Part shown: positions 55,362 to 64,000 of the stretch, piece by piece
How positions within the stretch are numbered: the first letter of the stretch is position 1
Layout: the number at the start of each line of letters is the position of its first letter
Assembly: GCA_902796265.1 (NCBI GenBank)
Contig: CADBOG010000045.1
Span: 1 to 64,000 of the forward strand
Direction of reading: 5' to 3'
Source of the DNA: an uncultured Bacteroidota bacterium
Lineage (GTDB): Bacteria > Bacteroidota > Bacteroidia > Bacteroidales > P3
DNA length: 64,000 nucleotides
The notes under the pieces: model-generated
Told to the model about the DNA's origin: nothing
Databases searched by the model: none
Seen by the model: only the letters and a program-made list of their open reading frames with translations
Program-made: the position numbers and the translations under genes

Positions 55362-57035
55362 ATGAAAAAAACAATTCTAATACTGACAATAACAACTTTA
55401 CTCGCCTCATGCACACGACCAACAGAAGGTGACGGCAAAGCAATATTCCGTTATAACGAGTCGTCGGGAATAACAACACTCGATCCTGCATACGCAAAAA
55501 ATCAGGCAATCATTTGGGCGGTCAGTCAGTTATACAATGGCTTAGTGAGACTTGACAGTAACCTACAAATAGAACCATGCATAGCAAAATCATGGTCAAT
55601 AAGCAATGATGGCTTAACTTATACTTTTACTTTAAGAGACGATGTATTTTTTCACGAAAATGAGTTATTTAGTAAAAATAGAAATCGCAATACTCAAGAC
55701 TCTTTGACCTCTACAAGAAAGGTTGTGGCATCTGACTTTGTATACTCGTTTAATCGAATACTCGATGAGAAAGTGGCATCTCCAGGACTTTGGATTTTCT
55801 CCCATATTTCAAAAAAAGAGCCTTTCGTTGCCATCGACGACACAACATTTGTGGTGCGACTGAGAGAACCTTTTGCACCAATGCTTTCAATTCTCGCAAT
55901 GCCCTATTGTTCAGTTGTGCCAAAGGAGGTTGTGGAAGAATATGGAAGCGACTTCCGTGACCATCCATGTGGAACAGGTCCTTTCTATATGAAATATTGG
56001 AAAGAAGATGTAAAGCTTGTTTTGCGTCGCAACGACAACTACTTTGAGCGTGACGAAGAAGGTAATCCCCTACCCTATCTCGATGCAGTAGCCATAACTT
56101 TCATCATCGACAAGCAGACGGCCTTTCTTGAATTTATAAAGGGCAACCTTGACTTCATGAATTCCCTTGATGCCTCGTACAAAGATGAGATATTGACACC
56201 AAAGGGAGAACTGAAAGAGAAATACCACGAGCGAATAGATATGGTTTCCACACCATTCCTCAACACCGAATATCTTGGGTTTAATATGGAGAGTTTCATG
56301 AAAGATGCTACGAATCAACAATCCAAGAAGATAACTGCACAACAAAAGAAAGCTATCAGGCAAGCCATAAACTACGGATTCGACCGTAGGAAGATGATGC
56401 AGTATATGCGCAACAATATTGGTGTGCCCGGATGTAAAGGCATGATTCCTTGTGGATTGCCAGGATATGACAACGCCTCCAAATATGGCTACGAATACAA
56501 TCCCGAGCTTTCAAAAGAACTATTGGCAAAAGCGGGATTTCCAAACGGCAAAGGGTTGCCTACACTCACTTTGTCGACCACCAGCAACTATGTGGATTTA
56601 TGCAAGTATATTCAGCAGCAGCTTACGCTAATCGGCTTTGAAGTCAAGATAGATGTAAATCCTCCTGCGGCCTTACGCGAACATATAGCTCAAGGCAAAT
56701 CTGATTGGTTTAGAGCATCATGGATAGCCGATTATCCGGATGCAGAAAACTATCTAGCTCTGTTTTACAGCAAGAATCATGCACCTGGAGGTCCCAATTA
56801 CACACGTTTTTCGTCGCCAAAGTTCGACCGCCTTTATGAGCGTGCATTAGTGGAAACCGATGAAGAGAGGCGTGTTGCTCTTTATCGCGAGATGGATTCA
56901 ATAGTAATGACAGAAGCTCCTGTCATAGTACTATATTATGACCAGATACTTCATTTCACGCACAAATCGGTTACGGGACTTCGTTCGAATGCGATGAATG
57001 CACTCGATTTGCGGTTTGTCAAGAAAAAGAATTAG
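55362..57035 (+). CDS. oligopeptide-type ABC transporter solute-binding lipoprotein (family 5)
   Basis: 557 residues. The lipobox TTLLASCTRP puts the acylated Cys at about 17. The family 5 binding-protein signature is visible: ITTLDPAYAKNQA, LRDDVFFHENELF, and GTGPFYMKYWKED. The C-terminal ligand lobe shows SDWFRASWIADYPDAENYLA, common to OppA/DppA-like proteins. It should bind peptides or similar solutes at the inner-membrane surface. No permease or ATPase genes lie beside it. Its 3' end overlaps the convergent lipoprotein gene by four bases. Confidence 0.92.
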   Translation: MKKTILILTITTLLASCTRPTEGDGKAIFRYNESSGITTLDPAYAKNQAIIWAVSQLYNGLVRLDSNLQIEPCIAKSWSISNDGLTYTFTLRDDVFFHENELFSKNRNRNTQDSLTSTRKVVASDFVYSFNRILDEKVASPGLWIFSHISKKEPFVAIDDTTFVVRLREPFAPMLSILAMPYCSVVPKEVVEEYGSDFRDHPCGTGPFYMKYWKEDVKLVLRRNDNYFERDEEGNPLPYLDAVAITFIIDKQTAFLEFIKGNLDFMNSLDASYKDEILTPKGELKEKYHERIDMVSTPFLNTEYLGFNMESFMKDATNQQSKKITAQQKKAIRQAINYGFDRRKMMQYMRNNIGVPGCKGMIPCGLPGYDNASKYGYEYNPELSKELLAKAGFPNGKGLPTLTLSTTSNYVDLCKYIQQQLTLIGFEVKIDVNPPAALREHIAQGKSDWFRASWIADYPDAENYLALFYSKNHAPGGPNYTRFSSPKFDRLYERALVETDEERRVALYREMDSIVMTEAPVIVLYYDQILHFTHKSVTGLRSNAMNALDLRFVKKKN

Positions 57036-57802
57036 TCCTCGAAGACGTCTTCTATAGAAATCTTGAAATCGATTGCCTTACCAGTTACGTTGCCTCTATA
57101 GCGATAGATGATATCAGCTTTGGCATTATAGCAAGCTTGAATGAACATCTTGGAGCTGACGTTGTCGCGTTGCATACGGAGTGATTCAAAGAGATAATCG
57201 AGAACGTCATCTTGTTCTTCTTCAATTTGATTCAAATCGAAATTTGCTTCGTCAATATCGTACAAATACACGACATTGCCATTCTCACGAGTGACATTAA
57301 CGATTGTTGTCACATCGTCCAGCTGCATTGGAAAATGGATATTAGTTATAGCAAGCTGTGCATCCAAAGCGGCATCAGGGTCATTACCCACTTTGGAAAT
57401 ATCCTTCAATTCATCTCCTGTTATAGTTATAGTAGCTTTCTTACCTGATGATTTGCCAATATATTCATAAGTTAATGAACCATTATTTTTGCTCAAAATA
57501 TCTACCAAAGCCTTCATCTGATCACTTGGATCATTACCCAACGCTTGTATAACGTTGGGCTTCATCATTTCAGTATTGTTTTGAATGGTCTCAATGCTTA
57601 ACAAATCTTCGGCCATACTCACGGTGACGATGACATTGTTGCCATCGAGCTTAGCATTGGTTACTTCTCCAAGAACATCAATCGAGATAGGGCATCTATT
57701 ATTGATTTCAGATACCAGTTTGCGGAGCTGAGAGTTGCCTCCACATGATGATGCAAAGAGGATTGTTGTGATTCCAATGAGGGTAAGGAAAAACTTTTTC
57801 AT
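57032..57802 (-). CDS. hypothetical lipoprotein
   Basis: 256 residues. Signal peptide and lipobox are clear (MKKFFLTLIGITTILFASSC, Cys at 20). The mature protein is acidic and mixed alpha/beta with no recognised domain (about DNVSSKMFIQACYNAKADI near the C-terminus). It is anchored in a membrane by the acylated Cys. It lies 49 bases after the convergent beta-barrel gene's minus-strand start, so it is not certain they share a transcript. No function can be given. Confidence 0.75.
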   Translation of the reverse strand: MKKFFLTLIGITTILFASSCGGNSQLRKLVSEINNRCPISIDVLGEVTNAKLDGNNVIVTVSMAEDLLSIETIQNNTEMMKPNVIQALGNDPSDQMKALVDILSKNNGSLTYEYIGKSSGKKATITITGDELKDISKVGNDPDAALDAQLAITNIHFPMQLDDVTTIVNVTRENGNVVYLYDIDEANFDLNQIEEEQDDVLDYLFESLRMQRDNVSSKMFIQACYNAKADIIYRYRGNVTGKAIDFKISIEDVFED

Positions 57803-57850
57803 TTTAAGAATACTATGATCATTAAATACAACGCTCGCTTTAACCCTAGA

Positions 57851-58627
57851 TTATCTGTTGATAGGGATTTGATAGCCAACGCTAATCATAAAGGCTTGAT
57901 TGGTACCGGTATATGCGTTGCGGTCAGCCTTCTCGGCTTCGGTCATGTTTTCTTCGGTTTTGCCCTGGACAAGGTCGAGGGGAGCAAGAACGTCGGCACG
58001 TTTCATGAGAGGGACAAAGCCGTGATCAAGATAGATGTCGACGGTAATATTGTGCCATTGGTAGCCGACTCCGAAGATGACGCTTGCATCAAGACGACGG
58101 ATGTGCTTAAAGGAGGCGCGGTCGGCTTTGGTGCCGGTAATGTAAGTGTCATAGTTGAACGATACTTGCGGCATTCCCATGGTCACTTGGCGATCCCAGC
58201 GGCGACCGAATAGACCCACGTTGAAAGAGGGTCCTATGAATACATTAATATAATTGCCAGCGGGGAGTTGAGGAAGTTCGTAGCGGAATCCGAAGATGAC
58301 GGGAATTTGCGCATACCAGTTGTGGAAATTACCGCGACGCATTGATGTCATGTGAGTTAAATCTTGCGAGAAGTTGGTACCACGACGGTTGAAATTCAAG
58401 CCTGTACGGATGTAAACATTTTCCGACCAAGGATTTTTCCACTCGGTGAACATGTAGTCGACATAGCCACCAATGCCGAAAGCCATGATAGGCGAACTGG
58501 TGAGGAGGTCATCGGTAACGAAAGAAGCGCCACCACTCAACTGGGCACCATAACGGACAAACTGAGCCTTGAGAGGCAACTGAACGGCGGCGAGTAAAGC
58601 CAGGATTACTAATATTTTTTTCATCAT
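57851..58627 (-). CDS. porin-family outer-membrane beta-barrel protein
   Basis: 258 residues with a signal peptide (MMKKILVILALLAAVQLPLKAQ). Strands such as VYIRTGLNFNRRGTNF, QIPVIFGFRYELP, NYINVFIGPSFNVGLF and ASVIFGVGYQWHNITVDIYLDHG follow the outer-membrane beta-barrel (PF13568-like, PorT-related) family. It ends ISVGYQIPINR. It probably has a -7 box at 58756-58764. The role is not known. Confidence 0.8.
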   Translation of the reverse strand: MMKKILVILALLAAVQLPLKAQFVRYGAQLSGGASFVTDDLLTSSPIMAFGIGGYVDYMFTEWKNPWSENVYIRTGLNFNRRGTNFSQDLTHMTSMRRGNFHNWYAQIPVIFGFRYELPQLPAGNYINVFIGPSFNVGLFGRRWDRQVTMGMPQVSFNYDTYITGTKADRASFKHIRRLDASVIFGVGYQWHNITVDIYLDHGFVPLMKRADVLAPLDLVQGKTEENMTEAEKADRNAYTGTNQAFMISVGYQIPINR

Positions 58628-58755
58628 TTTTAGTACCGTTTAAGGCAAACGGATTGCTGTTTAAATGATTAAACGCAATTATCGTAATGCCTTAATTATT
58701 GTTAAAATATTACGATTCAATATATTGTATTACACGTAACGCATAATACCAAAAT

Positions 58756-58764
58756 ACAAAAATA
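58756..58764 (-). promoter_or_regulatory. possible -7 box for the porin-family barrel gene
   Basis: The minus strand reads TATTTTTGT (TAnnTTTG), about 130 bases before the ATG at 58627. The surrounding A/T richness weakens the call. Confidence 0.4.
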
Positions 58765-58870
58765 CAAAAAAAACGCGAATTAATTGTATTTTGAGTTTTT
58801 TTTGTTGAATTTTGGGAAGGCATAATTGAAGGCCTAAATTAAATAATGTTCGCGTATGAGAGGTAAAACA

Positions 58871-58910
58871 GGTTAATTGGTAAAATGGTGAGTTGGTGAA
58901 TTGGTGAATT
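58871..58910. repeat. 8-bp tandem repeat, five units (GGTGAATT)
   Basis: Units GGTTAATT, GGTAAAAT, GGTGAGTT, GGTGAATT and GGTGAATT at 8-base steps. The last two are identical. It is a different word from the 11-bp family but lies only 78 bases from array C. Confidence 0.85.
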
Positions 58911-58988
58911 CAAAAAAAATGACATCCCCAAAAAATTTGTCACTCGTTTTTTGGAAATATCTTGGTTGAAAATTAACAATTTTTTAAC

Positions 58989-59043
58989 AGATTAGAGTCA
59001 GGTTAGACTTAAGTTAGAGTTAAGTTAGATTTAAGTTAGAGTT
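58989..59043. repeat. 11-bp tandem repeat array C, five units (AAGTTAGAGTT family)
   Basis: Units AGATTAGAGTC, AGGTTAGACTT, AAGTTAGAGTT, AAGTTAGATTT and AAGTTAGAGTT at 11-base steps, followed by GG as in array A. It is in the same orientation as array A. Confidence 0.9.
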
Positions 59044-59136
59044 GGAAAAGTCAAAAAAAAGCCCATTTTTCACAATTGACCGTTAACAACTGTTAAAACA
59101 AGAACGATATAATGGGATGAAGGAAGCGAATAGAAT

Positions 59137-59153
59137 CATGACATTTTGTCATG
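59137..59153. promoter_or_regulatory. 17-bp palindrome upstream of clpC, possible regulator site
   Basis: CATGACA-TTT-TGTCATG is a perfect 7-bp-arm palindrome. Nearby AATATT-CACAC-AATATT (59154-59170) forms a second partial dyad. These lie 33-50 bases before the sigma-54-like box, a usual place for an enhancer-binding protein or repressor. Confidence 0.45.
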
Positions 59154-59185
59154 AATATTCACACAATATTGTTGATAATAAGTTT

Positions 59186-59201
59186 TGGCATGAATATTGC
59201 A
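59186..59201 (+). promoter_or_regulatory. sigma-54-like (-24/-12) promoter upstream of clpC
   Basis: TGGCAT-GAATA-TTGCA matches the sigma-54 consensus TGGCAY-N5-TTGCW in both halves with exact 5-base spacing. It lies about 185 bases before the clpC ATG. A standard -7 box follows at 59218-59226, so both forms may operate, or the match may be chance. Confidence 0.5.
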
Positions 59202-59217
59202 GATGCGAGTAATGTGG

Positions 59218-59226
59218 TATTTTTGT
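59218..59226 (+). promoter_or_regulatory. -7 box upstream of clpC
   Basis: TATTTTTGT matches TAnnTTTG, 160 bases before the ATG. Confidence 0.5.
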
Positions 59227-59385
59227 ACCCGAAAATATAGAATACAGAGCAAAAAGACATTTTTGATAATCAAGTAATTATCGCCCACTAATTGCGTCGG
59301 CATTCTGCTTAATTGAAACAAAGAGCGCTAAAAGAAGCCTCTTTCGGCCAAGCAAGCGAAATCTGACACAACGAAATAATGAAAA

Positions 59386-61998
59386 ATGGACGCAAAGCTA
59401 AGCAAAAACAGCAAAAAAATAGTTTCATACAGCCGTGACGAAGCCATAAGGCTCAAAAACGGCCATATTGGTGTGGAACATTTATTTTTAGGAATACTTC
59501 GCGAGCCTTCATGCTCGGCATACATCCGCCTTGCAGGCATCGGGCTGGACCTTAATGCGATAAAGACACGCATAGAGTCGGCCATAGGACGGCAGCAATC
59601 GGATATAACATATCAGGAAGACAGCCAGATACCGATGCTGAAACAGACAGAGAAGGTTCTGCGCCTCGCCTTTTTGGAATCCACTAAGCTGAAAGAACCC
59701 GAAATCAGGACCGACCACATTGTCCTCGCAATCCTTATGGAAGGAGAGAATGTGGCTGCACGACTGCTTGAACGAGAAGGCGTTACCTACAACAAATATT
59801 TCGACTTCCTCAAAAAGGAACGTGGAAACGAAGGTGCTGCCGACAAGCCTTCGAGCAACTACGACCCACAGCTGAATCTGACAGATGACGAAGATGACGA
59901 CGACTATCCATACGCAAATCCGGAGCGAGATAGCAGCAACGACAACAAGCAGAGCAAGACGCCGGCATTGGAGAATTTTGGCCGCGACCTTACGAAGGCA
60001 GCCGAAGAGGGCCGTTTGGATCCGATAGTAGGACGCACGAAAGAATTGGAGCGCATTGCCCAAATTTTGAGCCGCCGCAAGAAGAACAATCCCGTGCTAA
60101 TAGGAGAACCTGGTGTGGGCAAGTCGGCCATTGCCGAAGGCTTGGCTCAACGTATCGTTGCCGGTCGTGTGCCAAGGACGCTTTACAACAAGCGTGTTAT
60201 TTCACTCGACCTAGCATCGCTTGTGGCTGGAACCAAATATCGCGGCCAGTTTGAAGAGAGGATGAAAGCTGTCCTCAACGAGCTTGAAAACAATCACAAC
60301 ATCATCCTCTTTATTGATGAGATTCACACCATCGTAGGTGCCGGAAGTGCATCGGGTTCCTTAGATGCATCGAATATGTTCAAGCCGGCACTTGCGAGGG
60401 GCGAGATCCAATGCATCGGCGCCACCACACTTGACGAATACAGACAATACATAGAAAAAGACGGAGCTCTCGAGCGCCGCTTCCAAAAGGTGCTCGTGGA
60501 GGCTTCGAGCAAGGAGGAAACCCTTGAGATACTGACAAATATCCGCGACAAATACGAAGATCACCACATGGTGAAATATAGCGACGAGGCGTTGAAGGCT
60601 TGCATAGACCTTACTGAGCGATATGTAAGCGACCGCCTGTTGCCAGACAAAGCCATCGATGCCCTCGACGAGGCAGGAGCAAGAGTGAGGATTGCAAATG
60701 TACGTGTGCCTCAAGAGATTATCGACATGGAGCAGAAAATCGCCGAGGTGAACAGACAGAAAAAAGAGGTGCTTGCACAGAAAAGCTACAACGAGGCAGC
60801 AGCACTCCGCGACCAGGAACGCGAACTCACATCCGAATTGGAAGAGATGCAGAGAAGATATGATGCTGAACAAAAAGCAGATAGAGTGCTGGTTACGGAA
60901 AACGACGTTGCCGAAGTGGTGGCGATGATGACTGGTGTTCCTGTTCAGCGCATTGCCCAAAACGAAGGTTCGCGACTGTTGAAGATGGAAGACGAGCTGC
61001 AAGGTTCAGTCATCGGTCAAGACGAAGCTATCCGCAAGATATGCAAGGCAATAAGACGCAACCGTGCAGGTCTCAAGGACCCCAACAAACCCATTGGCAC
61101 ATTCATATTCCTTGGTCCCACAGGCGTCGGCAAGACATACTTGACAAAAGTATTGGCTAAATACCTTTTTGACAGCGAAGCCTCGATGATACGCATCGAC
61201 ATGAGCGAATATATGGAGAAATTCGCCGTTTCGCGCCTGATTGGAGCGCCTCCAGGATATGTTGGATATGAGGAAGGTGGCCAGTTGACCGAGAAGGTAC
61301 GCCGCAAACCCTACTCCATCATACTTCTGGACGAGATAGAGAAAGCTCACCCCGATGTGTTCAATGTTTTGCTGCAGGTTCTTGATGACGGACAGCTGAC
61401 CGACGGATTGGGTCGCAAAGTTGACTTCAAGAACACCATAATCATCATGACATCGAACATCGGCAGCCGCCAGCTGAAGGATTTCGGAACGGGAGTGGGA
61501 TTCAACACGGCAGCACGCCAAGCCGAACAAGCCGAAATGGAACGCGATGTGATAGAAAAGGCGCTGAAGAAGTCGTTTGCACCTGAATTTCTAAACAGGA
61601 TTGACGACATAATATACTTCAACAGCCTTAAGCGAGAGGACATCCACCGCATTATCGACATTGAGCTGCGAGGCCTCTTCAAACGAGTTCGCAGCATGGG
61701 ATTCGGCATCACTATCGACGAGAAAGCCAAAGACTTCCTTGTCAGAAAAGGATGGGATGCCCAATATGGTGCACGACCGCTGAAACGCTCCATCCAGCGA
61801 TACATAGAGGATGACCTTGCAGAGGAAATCATCAAAGCCGACATCTTGGCGGGAGACACTATCAACATCACTACCGAGAAAGGTGACGATGGCGATATCG
61901 ACAACGAGAAAATCGTTTTCAAAATCGAGAAAGGCGAAGCCTCGCGCCAATTGACCGAAGTCATCAACCAAAGCATCGAGGAAGAGGTTGCCGTGTAA
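59386..61998 (+). CDS. clpC: ClpC-type AAA+ unfoldase (Clp protease ATP-binding subunit)
   Basis: 870 residues. Clp_N domain (1-140), then AAA-1 with Walker [20 protein letters not shown] at about 239, a middle domain with a UVR-like coiled segment (about 455-510, ...[20 protein letters not shown]), and AAA-2 with [19 protein letters not shown] at about 578 and [15 protein letters not shown]. The C-terminal ClpB-D2-small domain ends the protein. It unfolds substrates for ClpP, which is not in the window. The tail after 830 is acidic and species-specific. Terminator-like hairpin at 62021-62055. Confidence 0.95.
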   Translation: MDAKLSKNSKKIVSYSRDEAIRLKNGHIGVEHLFLGILREPSCSAYIRLAGIGLDLNAIKTRIESAIGRQQSDITYQEDSQIPMLKQTEKVLRLAFLESTKLKEPEIRTDHIVLAILMEGENVAARLLEREGVTYNKYFDFLKKERGNEGAADKPSSNYDPQLNLTDDEDDDDYPYANPERDSSNDNKQSKTPALENFGRDLTKAAEEGRLDPIVGRTKELERIAQILSRRKKNNPVLIGEPGVGKSAIAEGLAQRIVAGRVPRTLYNKRVISLDLASLVAGTKYRGQFEERMKAVLNELENNHNIILFIDEIHTIVGAGSASGSLDASNMFKPALARGEIQCIGATTLDEYRQYIEKDGALERRFQKVLVEASSKEETLEILTNIRDKYEDHHMVKYSDEALKACIDLTERYVSDRLLPDKAIDALDEAGARVRIANVRVPQEIIDMEQKIAEVNRQKKEVLAQKSYNEAAALRDQERELTSELEEMQRRYDAEQKADRVLVTENDVAEVVAMMTGVPVQRIAQNEGSRLLKMEDELQGSVIGQDEAIRKICKAIRRNRAGLKDPNKPIGTFIFLGPTGVGKTYLTKVLAKYLFDSEASMIRIDMSEYMEKFAVSRLIGAPPGYVGYEEGGQLTEKVRRKPYSIILLDEIEKAHPDVFNVLLQVLDDGQLTDGLGRKVDFKNTIIIMTSNIGSRQLKDFGTGVGFNTAARQAEQAEMERDVIEKALKKSFAPEFLNRIDDIIYFNSLKREDIHRIIDIELRGLFKRVRSMGFGITIDEKAKDFLVRKGWDAQYGARPLKRSIQRYIEDDLAEEIIKADILAGDTINITTEKGDDGDIDNEKIVFKIEKGEASRQLTEVINQSIEEEVAV

Positions 61999-62020
61999 GG
62001 CAACTGCCGATTCTCTAGCC

Positions 62021-62055
62021 ATAAAGGGCTTGTCATAATACGACAAGCCCTTTAT
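62021..62055 (+). terminator. terminator-like hairpin after clpC
   Basis: ATAAAGGGCTTGTC (62021-62034) pairs perfectly with GACAAGCCCTTTAT (62042-62055) around a 7-base loop. The tail AATTATCTGT is AT-rich but not a pure T run. Confidence 0.75.
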
Positions 62056-62136
62056 AATTATCTGTCTCATTATTAAGGCAAAAACATATAATAGAATTAT
62101 ATTCTTTGAAAAAGTTCTCTATTCAAATAAAAAATG

Positions 62137-62145
62137 TATATTTGC
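62137..62145 (+). promoter_or_regulatory. -7 box for the subtilase gene
   Basis: TATATTTGC matches TAnnTTTG, 23 bases before the ATG at 62169. Confidence 0.6.
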
Positions 62146-62168
62146 AGTTTAAAACAAAATCAGAATAT

Positions 62169-64000
62169 ATGAAGAAAATACTATTTTTCCTCTTTGCTTT
62201 CAGCACTTTATTTGCTGTTGCACAAAACAAAGGCACAATCGAAACTCGTGCTTTGATGAAGGCCTATAGCCAATCGAAAAGCGTCGACAGAATGACAAAG
62301 AAATTTCTCGACCGCTATCCTATCCGCATCCAGAAGGACGGGACACCCTGCATCGGAGCCACAGCCAAAGTTAATGCCAGCTTTGATGCAGCTGCACTTG
62401 AACGTGAAGGCATTAAGGTGACATCGCGGGTCGCTTCAATTGTCGCCATGCGTGTGCCACTTGCCAAGCTTCATATCCTCAGCGATTATTCAGGAATAGA
62501 ATCATTTAGCATCGCCCATAAGGTTGCGCCGATGATGGATCGCGCCCGTGTCGATACACGCACCGACAGCGTACATGAGGGGCTTGGTCTCCCTATGCCT
62601 TTTGATGGCGAGGGAGTCCTTATAGGCATCACCGACTGGGGATTCGACTACACCCACCCCAACCTCAACCGCAAGAACAACCCTCGTATTGAGGGAGCAT
62701 GGGACCACTTCAAGCTCTCGGGTCCTGCACCTGATGGTTTCGATTACGGAACTGTATATCTGACTCCTACCGATATTATGGATGCCAAAGGCGACACCTC
62801 GGGATTATATAAATATGGTACACACGGCACACACGTTGCCGGCATTTGTGGCGGATTGGGAACCACCCGGGGCGAAGCCATCGGACAAGCACCAGGAGCA
62901 CATTATCTGCTCGGTTCATGGTATTTAGACGAGGCCTCGTGGCTTGACCAAGTTGCATGGATGAAGAAGATGGCACAACAGGCCAACAAGCGCATCGTCA
63001 TCAACAGCAGCTGGGGAATGTACACATTCAGCACCCTTGATGGCACCTCACTCCTCAGCCAGGCAATCAATGCATACTCCGATTCGGGCATCGTCTTCGT
63101 CACAAGCGCCGGCAATAACGGCGATGCCAAATATCATCTGCTGAGAACTTTTGGAACCAACGACACACTTCGCTCTCTTGCCTCCTATCTCTCTGGTGGT
63201 GTGGGACAAGCGCTCATCTATTGGGGAGAGACATACGATGCCAATCCTTGCGGCAACATGTTCAAGGCAGGTTTTATACTTGTCAACACAAGCACCAACC
63301 AATGTTATTACTCGCCATTCTATAGCACAGAAAACGAAATCGAGTATCTCGACACTTTCATTGTCGCCGGAAACGACACCATTGGATATGACATTATGGT
63401 AGAAGAGTCTAATCCGTTCGACGGCCGTTCACATGTGCTCCTAAACGTTGAACAAAACAGGAGCTACCGACTAATCATGTGTTGCACAGCTGATTCGGGT
63501 GTCACCGTCAACATTTGGAACGTTGGCAACGTAGAGAACCATGCAGGAAACACCGGTTGTGACTTCAGTCCCTACGCACCCTTGCTGTGTATGGCAGGCG
63601 ACAACTCGTACGGTATAGGAGAACCAGCTTGTGCCGAAAAGACAATCTCGGTAGCTGCTCATGCTGCAGATTACTATCAGGACGATTCAACCTACATTGT
63701 TGGCTCAATTGCCTATTTCTCCAGTCTCGGGCCGACACTTGACGGCCGCAACAAACCCGAAATCTCTGCTCCAGGACAAGGTGTTATCTCCTCAGTTTCA
63801 TACTGGCGCGACCCCGATGGACGCGATGCAATATACACAGTACGCAATGCAGGACGCACCTATGAATGGTCAGCCATGAGCGGCACTTCGATGTCGTCAC
63901 CAAACGTATCAGGTATTGTGGCGCTAATGCTTCAGGCAAATCCAAATCTTTCAGTCAACCAAGTGCGCGAGATTCTTTTCCGCACAGCACGCAACGACAG
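62169..64000 (+). CDS. secreted S8-family serine peptidase (subtilase), 3' end beyond the window
   Basis: At least 610 residues; the reading frame is open to the last base, so the gene continues past the window. Signal peptide MKKILFFLFAFSTLFAVAQ. The catalytic triad is complete: Asp156 in GITDWGFDYTHPNL, His219 in YGTHGTHVAGICGG, Ser574 in AMSGTSMSSPNVSG, and the oxyanion-hole Asn in TSAGNNGD. About 200 residues separate His and the Asn-to-Ser region, with a beta-domain insertion (about 330-450). It is an extracellular or surface protease. Whether it has a type IX secretion tail cannot be seen here. The upstream -7 box is at 62137-62145. Confidence 0.9.
   Translation, partial: MKKILFFLFAFSTLFAVAQNKGTIETRALMKAYSQSKSVDRMTKKFLDRYPIRIQKDGTPCIGATAKVNASFDAAALEREGIKVTSRVASIVAMRVPLAKLHILSDYSGIESFSIAHKVAPMMDRARVDTRTDSVHEGLGLPMPFDGEGVLIGITDWGFDYTHPNLNRKNNPRIEGAWDHFKLSGPAPDGFDYGTVYLTPTDIMDAKGDTSGLYKYGTHGTHVAGICGGLGTTRGEAIGQAPGAHYLLGSWYLDEASWLDQVAWMKKMAQQANKRIVINSSWGMYTFSTLDGTSLLSQAINAYSDSGIVFVTSAGNNGDAKYHLLRTFGTNDTLRSLASYLSGGVGQALIYWGETYDANPCGNMFKAGFILVNTSTNQCYYSPFYSTENEIEYLDTFIVAGNDTIGYDIMVEESNPFDGRSHVLLNVEQNRSYRLIMCCTADSGVTVNIWNVGNVENHAGNTGCDFSPYAPLLCMAGDNSYGIGEPACAEKTISVAAHAADYYQDDSTYIVGSIAYFSSLGPTLDGRNKPEISAPGQGVISSVSYWRDPDGRDAIYTVRNAGRTYEWSAMSGTSMSSPNVSGIVALMLQANPNLSVNQVREILFRTARND

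Larger units (their letters stand above)
58628..59385. other. 758-base regulatory intergenic region between the beta-barrel gene and clpC
   Basis: No gene recognised. It contains, from left to right, the minus-strand -7 box of the barrel gene (58756-58764), an 8-bp tandem repeat (58871-58910), the 11-bp array C (58989-59043), a 17-bp palindrome (59137-59153), a sigma-54-like promoter (59186-59201) and a -7 box (59218-59226). Confidence 0.75.

Noticed and set aside
60361..62036. long antisense frames across clpC
   Set aside because: They are shadows of the well-supported clpC reading frame.

Overview
The window looks like a piece of an anaerobic Bacteroidales (Bacteroidota) chromosome. Several signals agree. 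Many genes have a TAnnTTTG -7 box 50-130 bases upstream, which is the Bacteroidota promoter form, and Shine-Dalgarno sequences are generally absent. There is a PorW/SprE-type lipoprotein of the type IX secretion machinery, an acyl-ACP thioesterase, many small outer-membrane beta-barrels with MKK... signal peptides, and a class III (oxygen-sensitive) ribonucleotide reductase. No rRNA, tRNA, CRISPR array or transposase was recognised.

Layout. 1-1290: the 3' part of an SF2-like ATPase of probable mobile-element origin, ending inside the terminator of the convergent 7TM-HD phosphodiesterase gene (1341-3353). 3445-7082 (minus strand): an ECF sigma factor, its likely anti-sigma factor and two envelope proteins, with a 28-bp tandem repeat between sigma and anti-sigma. 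7215-12051 (minus): two secreted DUF3857/transglutaminase-like proteins and a DUF4105 membrane protein. 12190-13168: apt and an HU-type protein, sharing a bidirectional terminator. 13673-16489: a cobalamin riboswitch followed by nrdD-nrdG, then ltaE and convergent topA (to 20112). 20299-32078 (plus): glycosyltransferase, a signal peptidase I with a large insertion, two small envelope proteins, a Tat-exported aldo/keto reductase with ferredoxin motifs, and a 1966-residue transglutaminase-like/DUF4011/helicase/nuclease-like/DUF3320 protein. 32056-34390 (minus): YolD-like protein, Y-family polymerase without a canonical start codon, LOG-family protein. 34519-44248 (plus): ychF, porW/sprE-like, bactofilin, AtpZ-like, gyrA, TPR protein, acyl-ACP thioesterase. 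44446-54002 (minus): a five-gene run TPR protein - beta-barrel - folC - thioredoxin-fold protein - argS. 54102-58627: amidohydrolase, an orphan oligopeptide-type binding protein, a lipoprotein and a beta-barrel. 58628-59385: a long regulatory intergenic region with two kinds of tandem repeat, a 17-bp palindrome and a sigma-54-like promoter ahead of clpC (59386-61998). 62169-64000: a subtilase cut by the window end.

Most of the window is core metabolism and envelope biogenesis. The most unusual points are: (i) the giant helicase protein, convergent with and overlapping a Y-polymerase/YolD module; (ii) an 11-bp tandem repeat (unit AAGTTAGAGTT) at three separate intergenic sites, one of which supplies a gene's stop codon; (iii) the B12 riboswitch in front of a B12-independent ribonucleotide reductase; (iv) the Y-polymerase start; (v) the possible sigma-54 control of clpC. 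All functions are inferred from reading sequence and remembered family features; no database search was run.
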